Part shown: piece by piece, positions 7,085 through 13,670 of the stretch | Layout of the letters: each line of letters opens with the position of its first letter | Position numbering within the stretch: the stretch's first letter is position 1 | DNA from: JAZDOH01 sp043798815 | Lineage (GTDB): Bacteria; Patescibacteriota; Gracilibacteria; UM-FILTER-43-11 | Length of the DNA stretch: 14,227 nucleotides | NCBI GenBank assembly: GCA_043798815.1 | Contig: JAZDOH010000058.1 | Coordinates: 1-14,227, forward strand | Reading direction: 5' to 3' | Made by a program: the position numbers and the translations under genes | Notes under the pieces: model-generated | What the model saw: the letters and a program-made list of their open reading frames with translations, nothing else | The model's database searches: none | Told to the model about the DNA's origin: nothing

Positions 7085-7112
7085 AAATGGGCTTTATTAA
7101 ACATGTACGACT

Positions 7113-7250
7113 ATGCCGAATTATCTACCAAAAGGAAATAAACGAAAACGGTTCAAACGCCATGGATTTTTAAAACGAATGTCTAATAAGAAAGGAAGTC
7201 AGGTTGTGAACCGACGACGAAGCAAGGGTCGGAAAAGACTGGCTCAATGA
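7113..7250 (+). CDS. rpmH: 50S ribosomal protein L34 (bL34)
   Basis: A 45-residue basic protein starting MPNYLPKGNKRKRFKRHGF and continuing LKRMSNKKG, then NRRRSKGRKRLAQ at the end. This is the L34 pattern: K-R-K-R-x-x-HGF-x-x-R-M-x-x-x-x-G, then RRR-x-KGRKRL. It is part of the large ribosomal subunit. It lies 10 nt upstream of rnpA, the conserved bacterial order. Usually dnaA lies divergently upstream of rpmH; here the neighbour is a sugar isomerase-like gene on the same strand, so this is not an obvious origin region. The N-terminus (MPNYLPKG) differs from the common MKRTYQPS. No Shine-Dalgarno is visible. Confidence 0.95.
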   Translation: MPNYLPKGNKRKRFKRHGFLKRMSNKKGSQVVNRRRSKGRKRLAQ

Positions 7251-7260
7251 TCGCGTACCT

Positions 7261-7599
7261 ATGCTTGCCAAAAAAAACCGTCTTGGCGACAAAAAACATC
7301 TTGAAGAGCTGAGGAAAAAAGGCCATGAATACCGAACGCCCTCACTGACCTTCCGGTTTTTACCCAAGATGATGCCTCCATCTCAATTCGCCATTACGGT
7401 GAGCCTGAAAGTCGGGAAAAAGGCGGTGGAACGGAATCGCTTGCGACGGCAAATTTCCGAAGGAATACGGATACAATTACCGCTGCTCACTCGCAACATT
7501 TTCGCCTTGGTGATAGCTCGACCCGCCATTCAAAAAAGTGATTACCAGGAAATCCAAAAAGCTATTCTTCAATTTTTTAATCACCTCCAGTCCTCATGA
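7261..7599 (+). CDS. rnpA: Ribonuclease P protein component
   Basis: RnpA is the protein cofactor of RNase P, which removes 5' leaders of pre-tRNAs. The 112-aa length is normal. The diagnostic RNR motif lies in VERNRLRRQISEGIR (57-70), preceded by the FAITVSLKVGKKAV strand and followed by the FALVIARP strand. The N-terminus LAKKNRLGDKKHLEELRKKG is the usual basic entry. It lies 10 nt after rpmH, and its TGA overlaps the yidC ATG (ATGA), implying coupled translation. Confidence 0.95.
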   Translation: MLAKKNRLGDKKHLEELRKKGHEYRTPSLTFRFLPKMMPPSQFAITVSLKVGKKAVERNRLRRQISEGIRIQLPLLTRNIFALVIARPAIQKSDYQEIQKAILQFFNHLQSS

Positions 7600-8759
7600 A
7601 AATCAATTGGTCACGATTCCTGCTGTTTTTTCTAATCGCTTTGGTGGTTCTCCAGTTTTTATCCAAAAAAGAAACAGTACAACCCAAAGGGGAAGATATT
7701 GCATTACTAGCCAAGACAAAGTTTACCCAAGGCAATGAGGTGCAGGTGCAGGTAAAAAACTATCGTGAAACTCCTTTTACTCTTGCCATCCCCTGCCCCA
7801 CCAACCCCTTGAAAGTAGAAAAATACGACAATGGAGAATGGAAGGAGGTGACCGCCACAATCGATCCCACCAAGTGCCAAGCGCATGATTTAGTGATAGA
7901 AACAGGAAAAACAGAAACAATTAACTTTGGACTTTGGAGCTATCCCCTGTTCAACGAACTCGGCCGCTACCAAGTGAGCGTGGTAACACAGCTCGATGGA
8001 AAAGAAAAAGTTTTTTCACGCGAATTCGAAGTGGTCAAACCTGGTTTTTTTAGTTGGATCGGGCATCACATATTTTATCGACCGATTTTCAACACGTTGA
8101 TTTATTTGATTTCCATTATTCCAAATCACGATTTTGGCTGGGGTATCATCCTGCTAACTCTGATTGTAAAAATTCTTCTTCTAGGACCAAATCAGCGCGC
8201 GCTGAAATCACAAAAATCTATGCAGCGACTGCAGCCGGAATTAGACGCCCTGAAACTTAAATTCAAAGACAATCAGGCGCAATTGGCTCAGGAAACCATG
8301 GCTTTGTGGAAAAAGCACAAGGTGAGTCCTCTGGGCAGCTGTTTGCCCATGATCATTCAATTTCCAATTCTAATTGCCTTGTTTTACGTGGTGAGGGACG
8401 GGCTTTCGGTGTTGAATCCGGAAGTTTTTTACGAACCACTTCGTTCGTTCGATCTTAAATCCATGAATGTGAATTTTTTGGGCGTGATTGATCTCACAAT
8501 GAAAAATGTGATCGTTCTGCCTGTGGTGGTGGGCGTTCTGCAATTCCTGCAAATGCATCTTTCTTTGGGTAAAACCAAGCATCCGGAAGAACACCACGAC
8601 AATCCATTGGCCAATATGTCGAATGTCATGAAGTACACCATGCCTGTGATGATCGCGTTTTTTACCGCTTCTTTGCCCGCGGCTGTGGGTTTTTACTGGG
8701 GAACTTCCACTTTGTTCGGCATTGCTCAGCAATGGGCGGTGAACAAAATGAAAGTTTGA
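7596..8759 (+). CDS. yidC: Membrane protein insertase YidC/Oxa1
   Basis: YidC inserts proteins into the cytoplasmic membrane, alone or with SecYEG. An N-terminal membrane anchor (7-22) leads to an extracytoplasmic domain (about 30-150), then the conserved Oxa1 core (about 160-385) with five membrane segments. Core landmarks are SMQRLQPELDALKLKFK, SPLGSCLPMIIQFPILIALF and LPAAVGFYWGTSTLFGIAQQW. The positively charged groove residue that is Arg366 in E. coli YidC aligns without gaps to Lys192 (LTLIVKILLL), so the charge is kept with a different residue. The extracytoplasmic domain is short, beta-rich in appearance and carries Cys67 and Cys94, which could form a disulfide. It is unlike the large E. 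coli P1 domain. The gene overlaps rnpA by 4 bases. Confidence 0.95.
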   Translation: MKINWSRFLLFFLIALVVLQFLSKKETVQPKGEDIALLAKTKFTQGNEVQVQVKNYRETPFTLAIPCPTNPLKVEKYDNGEWKEVTATIDPTKCQAHDLVIETGKTETINFGLWSYPLFNELGRYQVSVVTQLDGKEKVFSREFEVVKPGFFSWIGHHIFYRPIFNTLIYLISIIPNHDFGWGIILLTLIVKILLLGPNQRALKSQKSMQRLQPELDALKLKFKDNQAQLAQETMALWKKHKVSPLGSCLPMIIQFPILIALFYVVRDGLSVLNPEVFYEPLRSFDLKSMNVNFLGVIDLTMKNVIVLPVVVGVLQFLQMHLSLGKTKHPEEHHDNPLANMSNVMKYTMPVMIAFFTASLPAAVGFYWGTSTLFGIAQQWAVNKMKV

Positions 8760-8795
8760 ATTGAAAATTTAAAATTTTAAACTTAAACTTAACTT

Positions 8796-9260
8796 ATGGA
8801 CTTAGTCATCAAAGAAACCTTAGAAAAATTATTGGAGGTGCTGGGCATCTCCTTTAGCGGCGTCAAAGTGACCAAAGAAAGCAATGACGCTTTTTACGTG
8901 GAAATCGAAAGCGAGCATTCCAGCTTGCTCATTGGTTGGCACGGTGAAACGGTGGCTTCTATTCAGCATCTTTTAAAATGCCTGCTATATGAAGCGGGGC
9001 TGGAAAGCAAGGTGCAGGTGGTCGTGGACATCGATGGTTATAAAAAGCGGCAAGAAGAAAGCGTACTCAGGCTAGCCGAACGCAAAGCAGAACTGGCCAT
9101 AGAAACAGGCAAAGAAGTGAAGCTCCCCCCAATGAGTCCTTACTTTCGCCGCAAGGTTCACATGCATTTGGCCAATTCACCCAAATTCAAAGATGAAGTG
9201 ACAACCGAAAGCGTGGGTGTGGGCAACGAACGAGCTATCAAGATCCTTCCGAAGAAATAA
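8796..9260 (+). CDS. khpB: KH-R3H RNA-binding protein KhpB (Jag/EloR)
   Basis: KhpB/Jag binds RNA and, in other bacteria, influences cell elongation with KhpA. The 154 residues hold a KH domain with the GxxG loop GWHG (47-50) in LLIGWHGETVASIQHLL, and an R3H domain with the Arg118-x3-His122 motif in MSPYFRRKVHMHLA. VGVGNERAIKI is the usual ending. The N-terminal Jag-N domain found in Firmicutes is absent, and only about eight residues precede the first KH helix. It follows yidC as in most bacteria, after an AT-rich 36-nt gap without a Shine-Dalgarno. Its TAA directly abuts the stop of convergent rnc. Confidence 0.93.
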   Translation: MDLVIKETLEKLLEVLGISFSGVKVTKESNDAFYVEIESEHSSLLIGWHGETVASIQHLLKCLLYEAGLESKVQVVVDIDGYKKRQEESVLRLAERKAELAIETGKEVKLPPMSPYFRRKVHMHLANSPKFKDEVTTESVGVGNERAIKILPKK

Positions 9261-9941
9261 TTACCATTTCAGTCGTTTCAGCGCGTCTTCGGCTGCTTTT
9301 TGTTCTGCGATCTGCTTGCTCGCGCCCGCGCCCTTGCCCACCAGCCGATCACTGATGTACGCCCCCATCATGAACTCTTTGGCATGGTCTGGACCGGATT
9401 CATGGATCACCTTGTAATTGGGAGTTATTCCCGTCTTTTCCTGAGCGGTTTCCTGAAAATGAGATTTAGCGTCGATGTGCTCACCTTTATGCAAAATGGA
9501 TTTTAAATGAACGAGTAAAAACTTTTTGATGAAATCACGAGCTTTGATGTAATTGAACTCCAAATAAATCGCTCCAATCAAAGCTTCAAAAACATTGGCC
9601 AAAAGATAGCTTTTTTCACGCCCACCGGATTTTTCTTCACCATGGCTCAAAAACAAAAGCTCCCCCAATCCCAAGCTCTTGCTCACCTTGGCCAGCATTT
9701 CCCCTTTCACCAAAGCCGAGCGCCAATTGGTAAGCTCCCCTTCAGGATTGGGATAATTTTGGTACAGGAATTCCGTGACGACCAATTCGAGCACCGCGTC
9801 GCCCAAAAACTCCAGCCGTTCGTTGTGTTCAAGCGAACTGGACTTGTGTTCGTTCAAATACGAACGATGAACAAACGCCTGACGGAGCAGGTTCTGATTT
9901 TTAAAATGAAGTCCGATTTGTCTTTCCAATTCTTTGTACAT
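9261..9941 (-). CDS. rnc: Ribonuclease III
   Basis: RNase III cleaves double-stranded RNA, including rRNA precursors, as a homodimer. The catalytic domain (1-150) has the signature NERLEFLGDAVL with Glu41, Glu44 and Asp48, and NVFEALIGAIYLE with Glu119. The position equivalent to E. coli Asp114 is Asn116, a substitution at a metal-site residue. The dsRNA-binding domain (about 157-226) ends in GAGASKQIAEQKAAEDALKRL. The 226-aa length is standard. It begins 7 nt after nusB and is probably the last gene of the 10559-9261 operon. An AAGG lies almost touching the ATG, too close to be a normal Shine-Dalgarno. Confidence 0.96.
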   Translation of the reverse strand: MYKELERQIGLHFKNQNLLRQAFVHRSYLNEHKSSSLEHNERLEFLGDAVLELVVTEFLYQNYPNPEGELTNWRSALVKGEMLAKVSKSLGLGELLFLSHGEEKSGGREKSYLLANVFEALIGAIYLEFNYIKARDFIKKFLLVHLKSILHKGEHIDAKSHFQETAQEKTGITPNYKVIHESGPDHAKEFMMGAYISDRLVGKGAGASKQIAEQKAAEDALKRLKW

Positions 9942-9948
9942 GCCTTTT

Positions 9949-10371
9949 TCAGCTTACCTTCAGGGTGGGGTCGTGTGCAATGGCATTAAGCACACCATTC
10001 ACAAACTTACCGCTGTTTTCATCACCGTACGTTTTGGCGATTTCAATGGCTTCGTCGATCGCTACCTTGAGGGGGACATCTTTTTCAGGATCGATGAGTT
10101 CACAAGCTCCTGTGACCAAAATCGCACGCTCCACGGGATCCATTTTTTCCACAGGCCATTCCGGTGCGTATTGTTTGATGAATTCGCGAATGTGAGGGTA
10201 ATGTTTTTGAATTTTTTTCGCCAAATGATGGGCAAAAGTTCTATCTGAAATTTCCACTCCATATTCGGAAAGGTTGTAATCCAGAATTTCCAAAAAATCG
10301 CCGCCGCGCGCTTCGTGCTCGAAAAAGCTTTGCATCACGATCACGCGGGAAAGATGACGATAGCTGGCCAT
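9949..10371 (-). CDS. nusB: Transcription antitermination factor NusB
   Basis: NusB binds boxA RNA with ribosomal protein S10 and supports antitermination, especially of rRNA operons. The 140-aa length is normal. The family pattern is clear: RVIVMQSFFEHE at the start, MDPVERAILVTGACEL in the middle, VPLKVAIDEAIEIAKTYG, and GKFVNGVLNAIA near the end. Its ATG shares one base with the TAA of the upstream small basic gene (TAATG), so translation is probably coupled. Pairing with rnc makes an rRNA maturation and transcription operon. Confidence 0.95.
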   Translation of the reverse strand: MASYRHLSRVIVMQSFFEHEARGGDFLEILDYNLSEYGVEISDRTFAHHLAKKIQKHYPHIREFIKQYAPEWPVEKMDPVERAILVTGACELIDPEKDVPLKVAIDEAIEIAKTYGDENSGKFVNGVLNAIAHDPTLKVS

Positions 10372-10559
10372 TAGACTTTAATAGTGGTAACCGCTTTCTT
10401 TTTTCCTCTGGATGCCGCGGAGAGCCTGCCCAGAGCCTTGAGTTTTTTCATCGAAGCAACCCTTCCCATCAAACGTTTGCGGGCAAAGTTTTGGAATGAC
10501 TTGTAACGGCGCTTACTATAAGAGCGTGGCTGCTTACGTTTTGGAGTAGGCTTCTTCAT
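10371..10559 (-). CDS. Small highly basic protein, possibly ribosomal (divergent bL32-like?)
   Basis: Starting at the ATG at 10559, this gives 62 residues with about one third Lys/Arg: MKKPTPKRKQPRSYSKRR, then YKSFQNFARKRLMG and a C-terminal RGKKKAVTTIKV. The composition is that of a ribosomal or RNA-binding protein. The N-terminus recalls bL32 (P-K-R-K-x-S-x-S-R-x-R-R), but the bL32 zinc ribbon cysteines are absent, so the identification is only a hypothesis. The frame is open upstream to 10724 with other ATGs at 10583 and 10724. These are less likely, because a minus-strand promoter (10610-10582) would start transcription near 10575 and the longer form would overlap the divergent pilin-like gene. 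It is coupled to nusB by a TAATG junction. Confidence 0.6.
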   Translation of the reverse strand: MKKPTPKRKQPRSYSKRRYKSFQNFARKRLMGRVASMKKLKALGRLSAASRGKKKAVTTIKV

Positions 10560-10581
10560 ATAATGGAATAAATGCTGGGTC

Positions 10582-10610
10582 ATTCTAACGCATTTTGTGG
10601 CGCTTTGCAA
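10582..10610 (-). promoter_or_regulatory. Candidate promoter of the small basic gene-nusB-rnc operon
   Basis: On the minus strand TTGCAA (10610-10605) is followed after 17 nt by TAGAAT (10587-10582), five of six to the -10 consensus. The start would be near 10575, about 16 nt before the ATG at 10559. This placement is the main reason for choosing the 62-aa start. Confidence 0.5.
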
Positions 10611-10617
10611 CCCTTTT

Positions 10618-10626
10618 TGATATAGT
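10618..10626 (+). promoter_or_regulatory. Extended -10 promoter of the pilin-like gene pair
   Basis: TGA followed by TATAGT (10621-10626) forms an extended -10; I see no good -35 at the right distance. The start would be near 10633, about 12 nt before the ATG at 10645. It lies back to back with the minus-strand promoter at 10582-10610. Confidence 0.45.
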
Positions 10627-10644
10627 GGGGCAAATAAATTAAAA

Positions 10645-11580
10645 ATGACTGTTTCTTCCAAAAAAATCATTCGCAACCTCGCCCTCCTGCTCCTGCTGGG
10701 TTTGGGTCTTTTTTTGGCGGCCAAAACCGCGGCGGCTCAAGGGGCGCTCGGGTCGGATTGGGCGCAATTTATGCAAAAAACAGGATTGAGAAATTTCTCA
10801 GGAGCCGGAAGCGAAACAGGCGAAACATTGGCCATTGGATTTATTAAAAATGTGGTGCGGATTGTAAAATACGTGGTGGGAGCTTTGGCCGCGCTTTTTG
10901 GAATCATGTACGCCACTGCCTTGATATTTTCGGGAGACAAAGAAGAAACGATCAAAAAACAACAAAAGAACTTCATTGGCTTGGCCATAGCGTTTGTGTT
11001 GCTCATGGTCGCCGACCCAATCGCCCGAATTTTCAATCCGGAGGAATCAACTTCCACCGCCCTCATTGATTTTGGCGCATTCAGAGACCAATTGCGGGAC
11101 ATTGTGAACTACGCCAAGTGGCTTCTCGGTTCTATCGCCGTGCTTACGTTTTCTATTAGCGGAATCAAGCTCATCACCGCCCAAGGGGAAGAAGAGAAAA
11201 TCACCAAGGAAAAAAAGAATCTGGTATGGAGTCTCATCGGACTTTTGGTGGTTCTGCTTGCCTCGAATATTGTGAATGCGATCTACGTGGTTCAGGGGGA
11301 AGCTGCAGGAGAGGCGTTCACAGGGGCTATAAGTCCCGCCGCGATTACTACACCCATTCAAGAAGTGGTCGGAATCATTCGGCTTCTCTTGGTGTTCCTG
11401 GGCCCTGTAGCTGTGCTGTTCACCATTTATGCGGGCTTCTCTTATCTCACTTCTTTGGGTAATGATGAGCAGGTCACCAAGGGGAAAAGCATGCTGGTGG
11501 GAGGAGTTACGGGGATCATCATCATTTACATAGCTTACGCCATTGCCAACACGGTGCTTAAAGCCTCTTTTGCCGGCTAA
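10645..11580 (+). CDS. Triple-hairpin VirB2/TrbC-like pilin protein A
   Basis: A 311-aa membrane protein. Residues 1-33 form a signal peptide (KK near the N-terminus, LALLLLLGLGLFLAA core, likely cleavage after TAAA). Three tandem modules follow at about 64-132, 147-216 and 237-307. Each has two hydrophobic helices joined by a short charged loop: SGDKEETIKKQQKNF (96-110), QGEEEKITKEKKNL (180-193) and GNDEQVTKGKSML (272-284). Single modules of this kind are typical of VirB2/TrbC-type type IV secretion pilins and their CPR relatives. The basic loops suggest a cytoplasmic location with the linkers outside, as in VirB2. The role is unknown; no VirB4, VirB6 or other secretion gene is in the window. 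Gene B starts 2 nt after the stop, so the pair is cotranscribed. Confidence 0.75.
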   Translation: MTVSSKKIIRNLALLLLLGLGLFLAAKTAAAQGALGSDWAQFMQKTGLRNFSGAGSETGETLAIGFIKNVVRIVKYVVGALAALFGIMYATALIFSGDKEETIKKQQKNFIGLAIAFVLLMVADPIARIFNPEESTSTALIDFGAFRDQLRDIVNYAKWLLGSIAVLTFSISGIKLITAQGEEEKITKEKKNLVWSLIGLLVVLLASNIVNAIYVVQGEAAGEAFTGAISPAAITTPIQEVVGIIRLLLVFLGPVAVLFTIYAGFSYLTSLGNDEQVTKGKSMLVGGVTGIIIIYIAYAIANTVLKASFAG

Positions 11581-11582
11581 CC

Positions 11583-12701
11583 ATGAAACATCTTCTTTTA
11601 AAAATCAGCGGCATGACCATGATATTCGGAATAGGGTTGATGCTTGTAGCCCCCATAGCCCTGATGCAGGGAAGCCCTTTTGACGAATCGCTTCAAAACA
11701 TTCAGGAAAAATTAAATGAGCAAAAGGTGGAAGTGATCGATTATTCCTCAAAACCCTGGGGCAATTTGTCCCCTGAGATTATCGATACCCTCAAAACCAA
11801 TGGCTTTGATAGCCTGGAGGCAATAAAAAAACAATTTGAGGAAGAAAATTTAAGCCCACAGGAACAAGTGGAGGCGCTGGAAGGATTTGATTTGTCCAAC
11901 CCTCAGGCGAATCAGGTTTACAGTGAAATGATTTACGTCGGTGAAAGTCAGTTGAATTCAGTGCTTTTGACAGTGGTCAATGCGTTCAAAATTCTCATCA
12001 AGTGGCTCGCGATTTTAATAATTGTGATTTCGGGCTTGCACCTGGTGATGGGCCAGGAAGACACCGCCATTAAGGAACAGCAACGGCATCTCATTTTCGC
12101 TGTAATAGGTCTTGGAATCATTTTGCTCATTGAAGCGGTGATCAATGCGATTTTTGGAGCGCCCGGCGTGACCAAAACCGTCACCATGTTCGATTTGGAA
12201 TTCAGTGATGAAATTTTGGGAGTAGTCGCTTACCTCAAGAGCCTGCTGGGCATTTTGGCGGTTGCCATGATGGTGCTCAGCGGGGTGCAGCTGGCTTTTG
12301 CATTTGGGGAAGAGGAAAAGATGAAAAAACAACGACGGGCTGTGCTGTGGGTTGTGGTGGGCATGGTGCTCATAATGGTTGATAAAGTCGTTGTGGATAA
12401 TATTTTTGGTTCATCGGTCAATTTACTTCCCGGAAACCCCAATGCTCCTTCTGCCATCACTACAGGCAATGTGGCCAACGTAATCACCCTTCTCGCCAAT
12501 ATTGCTAAGTTCGCTTTGGGCTTTATGGGTCTTGCCGCTTTTGGCGCGTTGATTTACGGCGGGGCTTTGTTTATTGCCAACTATTCGGACGAAGAAACGG
12601 TTGGCAAAGCGCAAAAAATCATCAAAAGCGCGGTTATTGGCATCGTGATTATTTTGAGCGCTTATGCCGTCATCGCAACCTTGATTGGCTTTTCGCCTTG
12701 A
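11583..12701 (+). CDS. Triple-hairpin VirB2/TrbC-like pilin protein B with N-terminal domain
   Basis: A 372-aa paralogue of the preceding gene. A hydrophobic N-terminus (8-29) acts as signal or anchor. It leads to an acidic, mostly helical extracytoplasmic region (about 30-125; SPQEQVEALEGFDLSNPQ), absent from protein A. Three two-helix modules follow at about 126-191, 208-276 and 297-369, with loops QEDTAIKEQQRHL (158-170), GEEEKMKKQRRAVL (242-255) and SDEETVGKAQKII (335-347). Topology should match protein A. The linker after module 2 is Pro/Asn-rich (LLPGNPNAPSAITTG). The two-base gap to gene A and lack of a Shine-Dalgarno suggest reinitiation. The partners are probably subunits of one assembly, but this is inferred from adjacency and matching architecture only. 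Confidence 0.75.
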   Translation: MKHLLLKISGMTMIFGIGLMLVAPIALMQGSPFDESLQNIQEKLNEQKVEVIDYSSKPWGNLSPEIIDTLKTNGFDSLEAIKKQFEEENLSPQEQVEALEGFDLSNPQANQVYSEMIYVGESQLNSVLLTVVNAFKILIKWLAILIIVISGLHLVMGQEDTAIKEQQRHLIFAVIGLGIILLIEAVINAIFGAPGVTKTVTMFDLEFSDEILGVVAYLKSLLGILAVAMMVLSGVQLAFAFGEEEKMKKQRRAVLWVVVGMVLIMVDKVVVDNIFGSSVNLLPGNPNAPSAITTGNVANVITLLANIAKFALGFMGLAAFGALIYGGALFIANYSDEETVGKAQKIIKSAVIGIVIILSAYAVIATLIGFSP

Positions 12702-12721
12702 TTTCGGGTTAATATAAACGC

Positions 12722-13639
12722 ATGACTGGCAATTCATTTGGCACTTTTTTCCGTATCACCACTTGGGGCGAATCGCATGGTTCCGGAGTTGGCGTCGTGA
12801 TCGACGGCTGCCCGGCAGGATTAAAAATTTCCGAGAAAGAGATTCAGCGTGAGCTCGATCGAAGAAGGCCGGGGCAAAGCCGGATCACCACCGCGCGAAA
12901 AGAAGCCGATAAAGTACAAATTCTTTCCGGAGTTTTTGAGGGGAAAACAACCGGCACCCCCATCAGTCTAATGGTGAAAAATGAGAATGGTAGAAGCGAA
13001 GATTACAAAACGGTCTTTCGCCCCGGCCACGCAGACGAAGCCTACTTTCTTAAATACGGATTGTGGGATTATCGCGGAGGCGGACGTGCCAGCGCCCGTG
13101 AAACGGTGGGACGAGTGGCCGCCGGAGCCATTGCTAAAAAACTCATCGGAAAAACGGAAATTTTGGCTTACGTTATCCAAGCCGGCGACCTCATTGCGGA
13201 TATCAACCCAAAACAAGTGACGTCGACCGACATCGAAAAAAACATCATGCGGTGCCTGGATCAAAAAACCGCCAAAAAAATGATCGCGGAAATTGAGGAA
13301 GCCAAAAAAGCCGGTAAATCCCTGAGGGGTGTCATCGAGTGTGTGATCCGCCATGCCCCGGCTGGATTGGGAAGTCCGGTGTTCAACAAACTCTCTGCCA
13401 GACTGGCCCAGGGAATGATGAGCATTCCCGCAGCCAGAGGTTTTGAGTTTAACGGAGGTATTTCCGGCGGCATCAGCAACGGAAAAGAAATTATTCTGCG
13501 CATTACTTTTAAAGCTCCAGGAACCACCGGAAAACGCCACGACCCTTGCGTTTTGCCCCGCGCCGTCCCCATCGTGGAGGCAATGACTGCGCTAGTGCTG
13601 GCGGATGAAATGTTGATCCAAAGAACTGTTCGGGTATAA
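12722..13639 (+). CDS. aroC: Chorismate synthase, internally shortened
   Basis: AroC converts EPSP to chorismate, the last shikimate-pathway step, using reduced FMN. The start (SFGTFFRITTWGESHGSGVG), middle (FRPGHADEAYFLKYG, then DYRGGGRASARETVGRVAAG) and late signature (GKRHDPCVLPRAVPIVEAM) are all recognisable, including the catalytic His regions and the Asp of RHDP. At 305 aa it is about 45-85 residues shorter than usual (about 350-390). The loss is internal: ARGFEF runs straight into NGGISGGISNG, omitting about 28 residues that include the usual GSE-x-ND segment, and FKAPGTTGKRHDPC omits a further 20 or so between the FK-x-x-x-S-I region and KGRHDP. The frame is intact and the ends normal. 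It starts 20 nt after the pilin pair, with no clear promoter of its own. Confidence 0.9.
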   Translation: MTGNSFGTFFRITTWGESHGSGVGVVIDGCPAGLKISEKEIQRELDRRRPGQSRITTARKEADKVQILSGVFEGKTTGTPISLMVKNENGRSEDYKTVFRPGHADEAYFLKYGLWDYRGGGRASARETVGRVAAGAIAKKLIGKTEILAYVIQAGDLIADINPKQVTSTDIEKNIMRCLDQKTAKKMIAEIEEAKKAGKSLRGVIECVIRHAPAGLGSPVFNKLSARLAQGMMSIPAARGFEFNGGISGGISNGKEIILRITFKAPGTTGKRHDPCVLPRAVPIVEAMTALVLADEMLIQRTVRV

Positions 13640-13640
13640 T
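13613..13640 (+). promoter_or_regulatory. Promoter of the DUF4349-like gene, overlapping the aroC stop
   Basis: TTGATC at 13613-13618, a 16-nt spacer, and a perfect TATAAT at 13635-13640. The aroC TAA (13637-13639) is part of the -10 hexamer. The start would be near 13647, giving a leader of about 24 nt to the ATG at 13671. Confidence 0.55.
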
Positions 13641-13670
13641 GAACAGGCTTCATTCATTAACCTTTGTTTT

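Noticed and set aside
7579..7588. Sequence ATCACCTCC before yidC resembling the 16S rRNA 3' end
   Set aside because: It encodes the end of rnpA (N-H-L-Q) and is too short to mean anything as an rRNA fragment.
8760..8795. AT-rich repeats (AATTTAAAATTTT, AAACTTAAACTTAAC) before khpB
   Set aside because: They look like a simple-composition leader; no long or spaced repeat unit is present.
10560..10724. N-terminal extension of the small basic protein to 117 aa
   Set aside because: It would overlap the signal peptide region of the divergent pilin-like gene and start upstream of the minus-strand promoter; the extension has unrelated composition.
12392..12400. Perfect DnaA box (TGTGGATAA, minus-strand TTATCCACA)
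   Set aside because: It is a single copy inside a coding region (codons for V-D-N) with no cluster or AT-rich unwinding element, so chance is enough. The rpmH-rnpA-yidC block also lacks dnaA here, so I do not call an origin.
12968..13540. Minus-strand open frame of 190 codons
   Set aside because: It is antisense to aroC, rich in His, Ser and Phe typical of shadow frames, and has no start signals.
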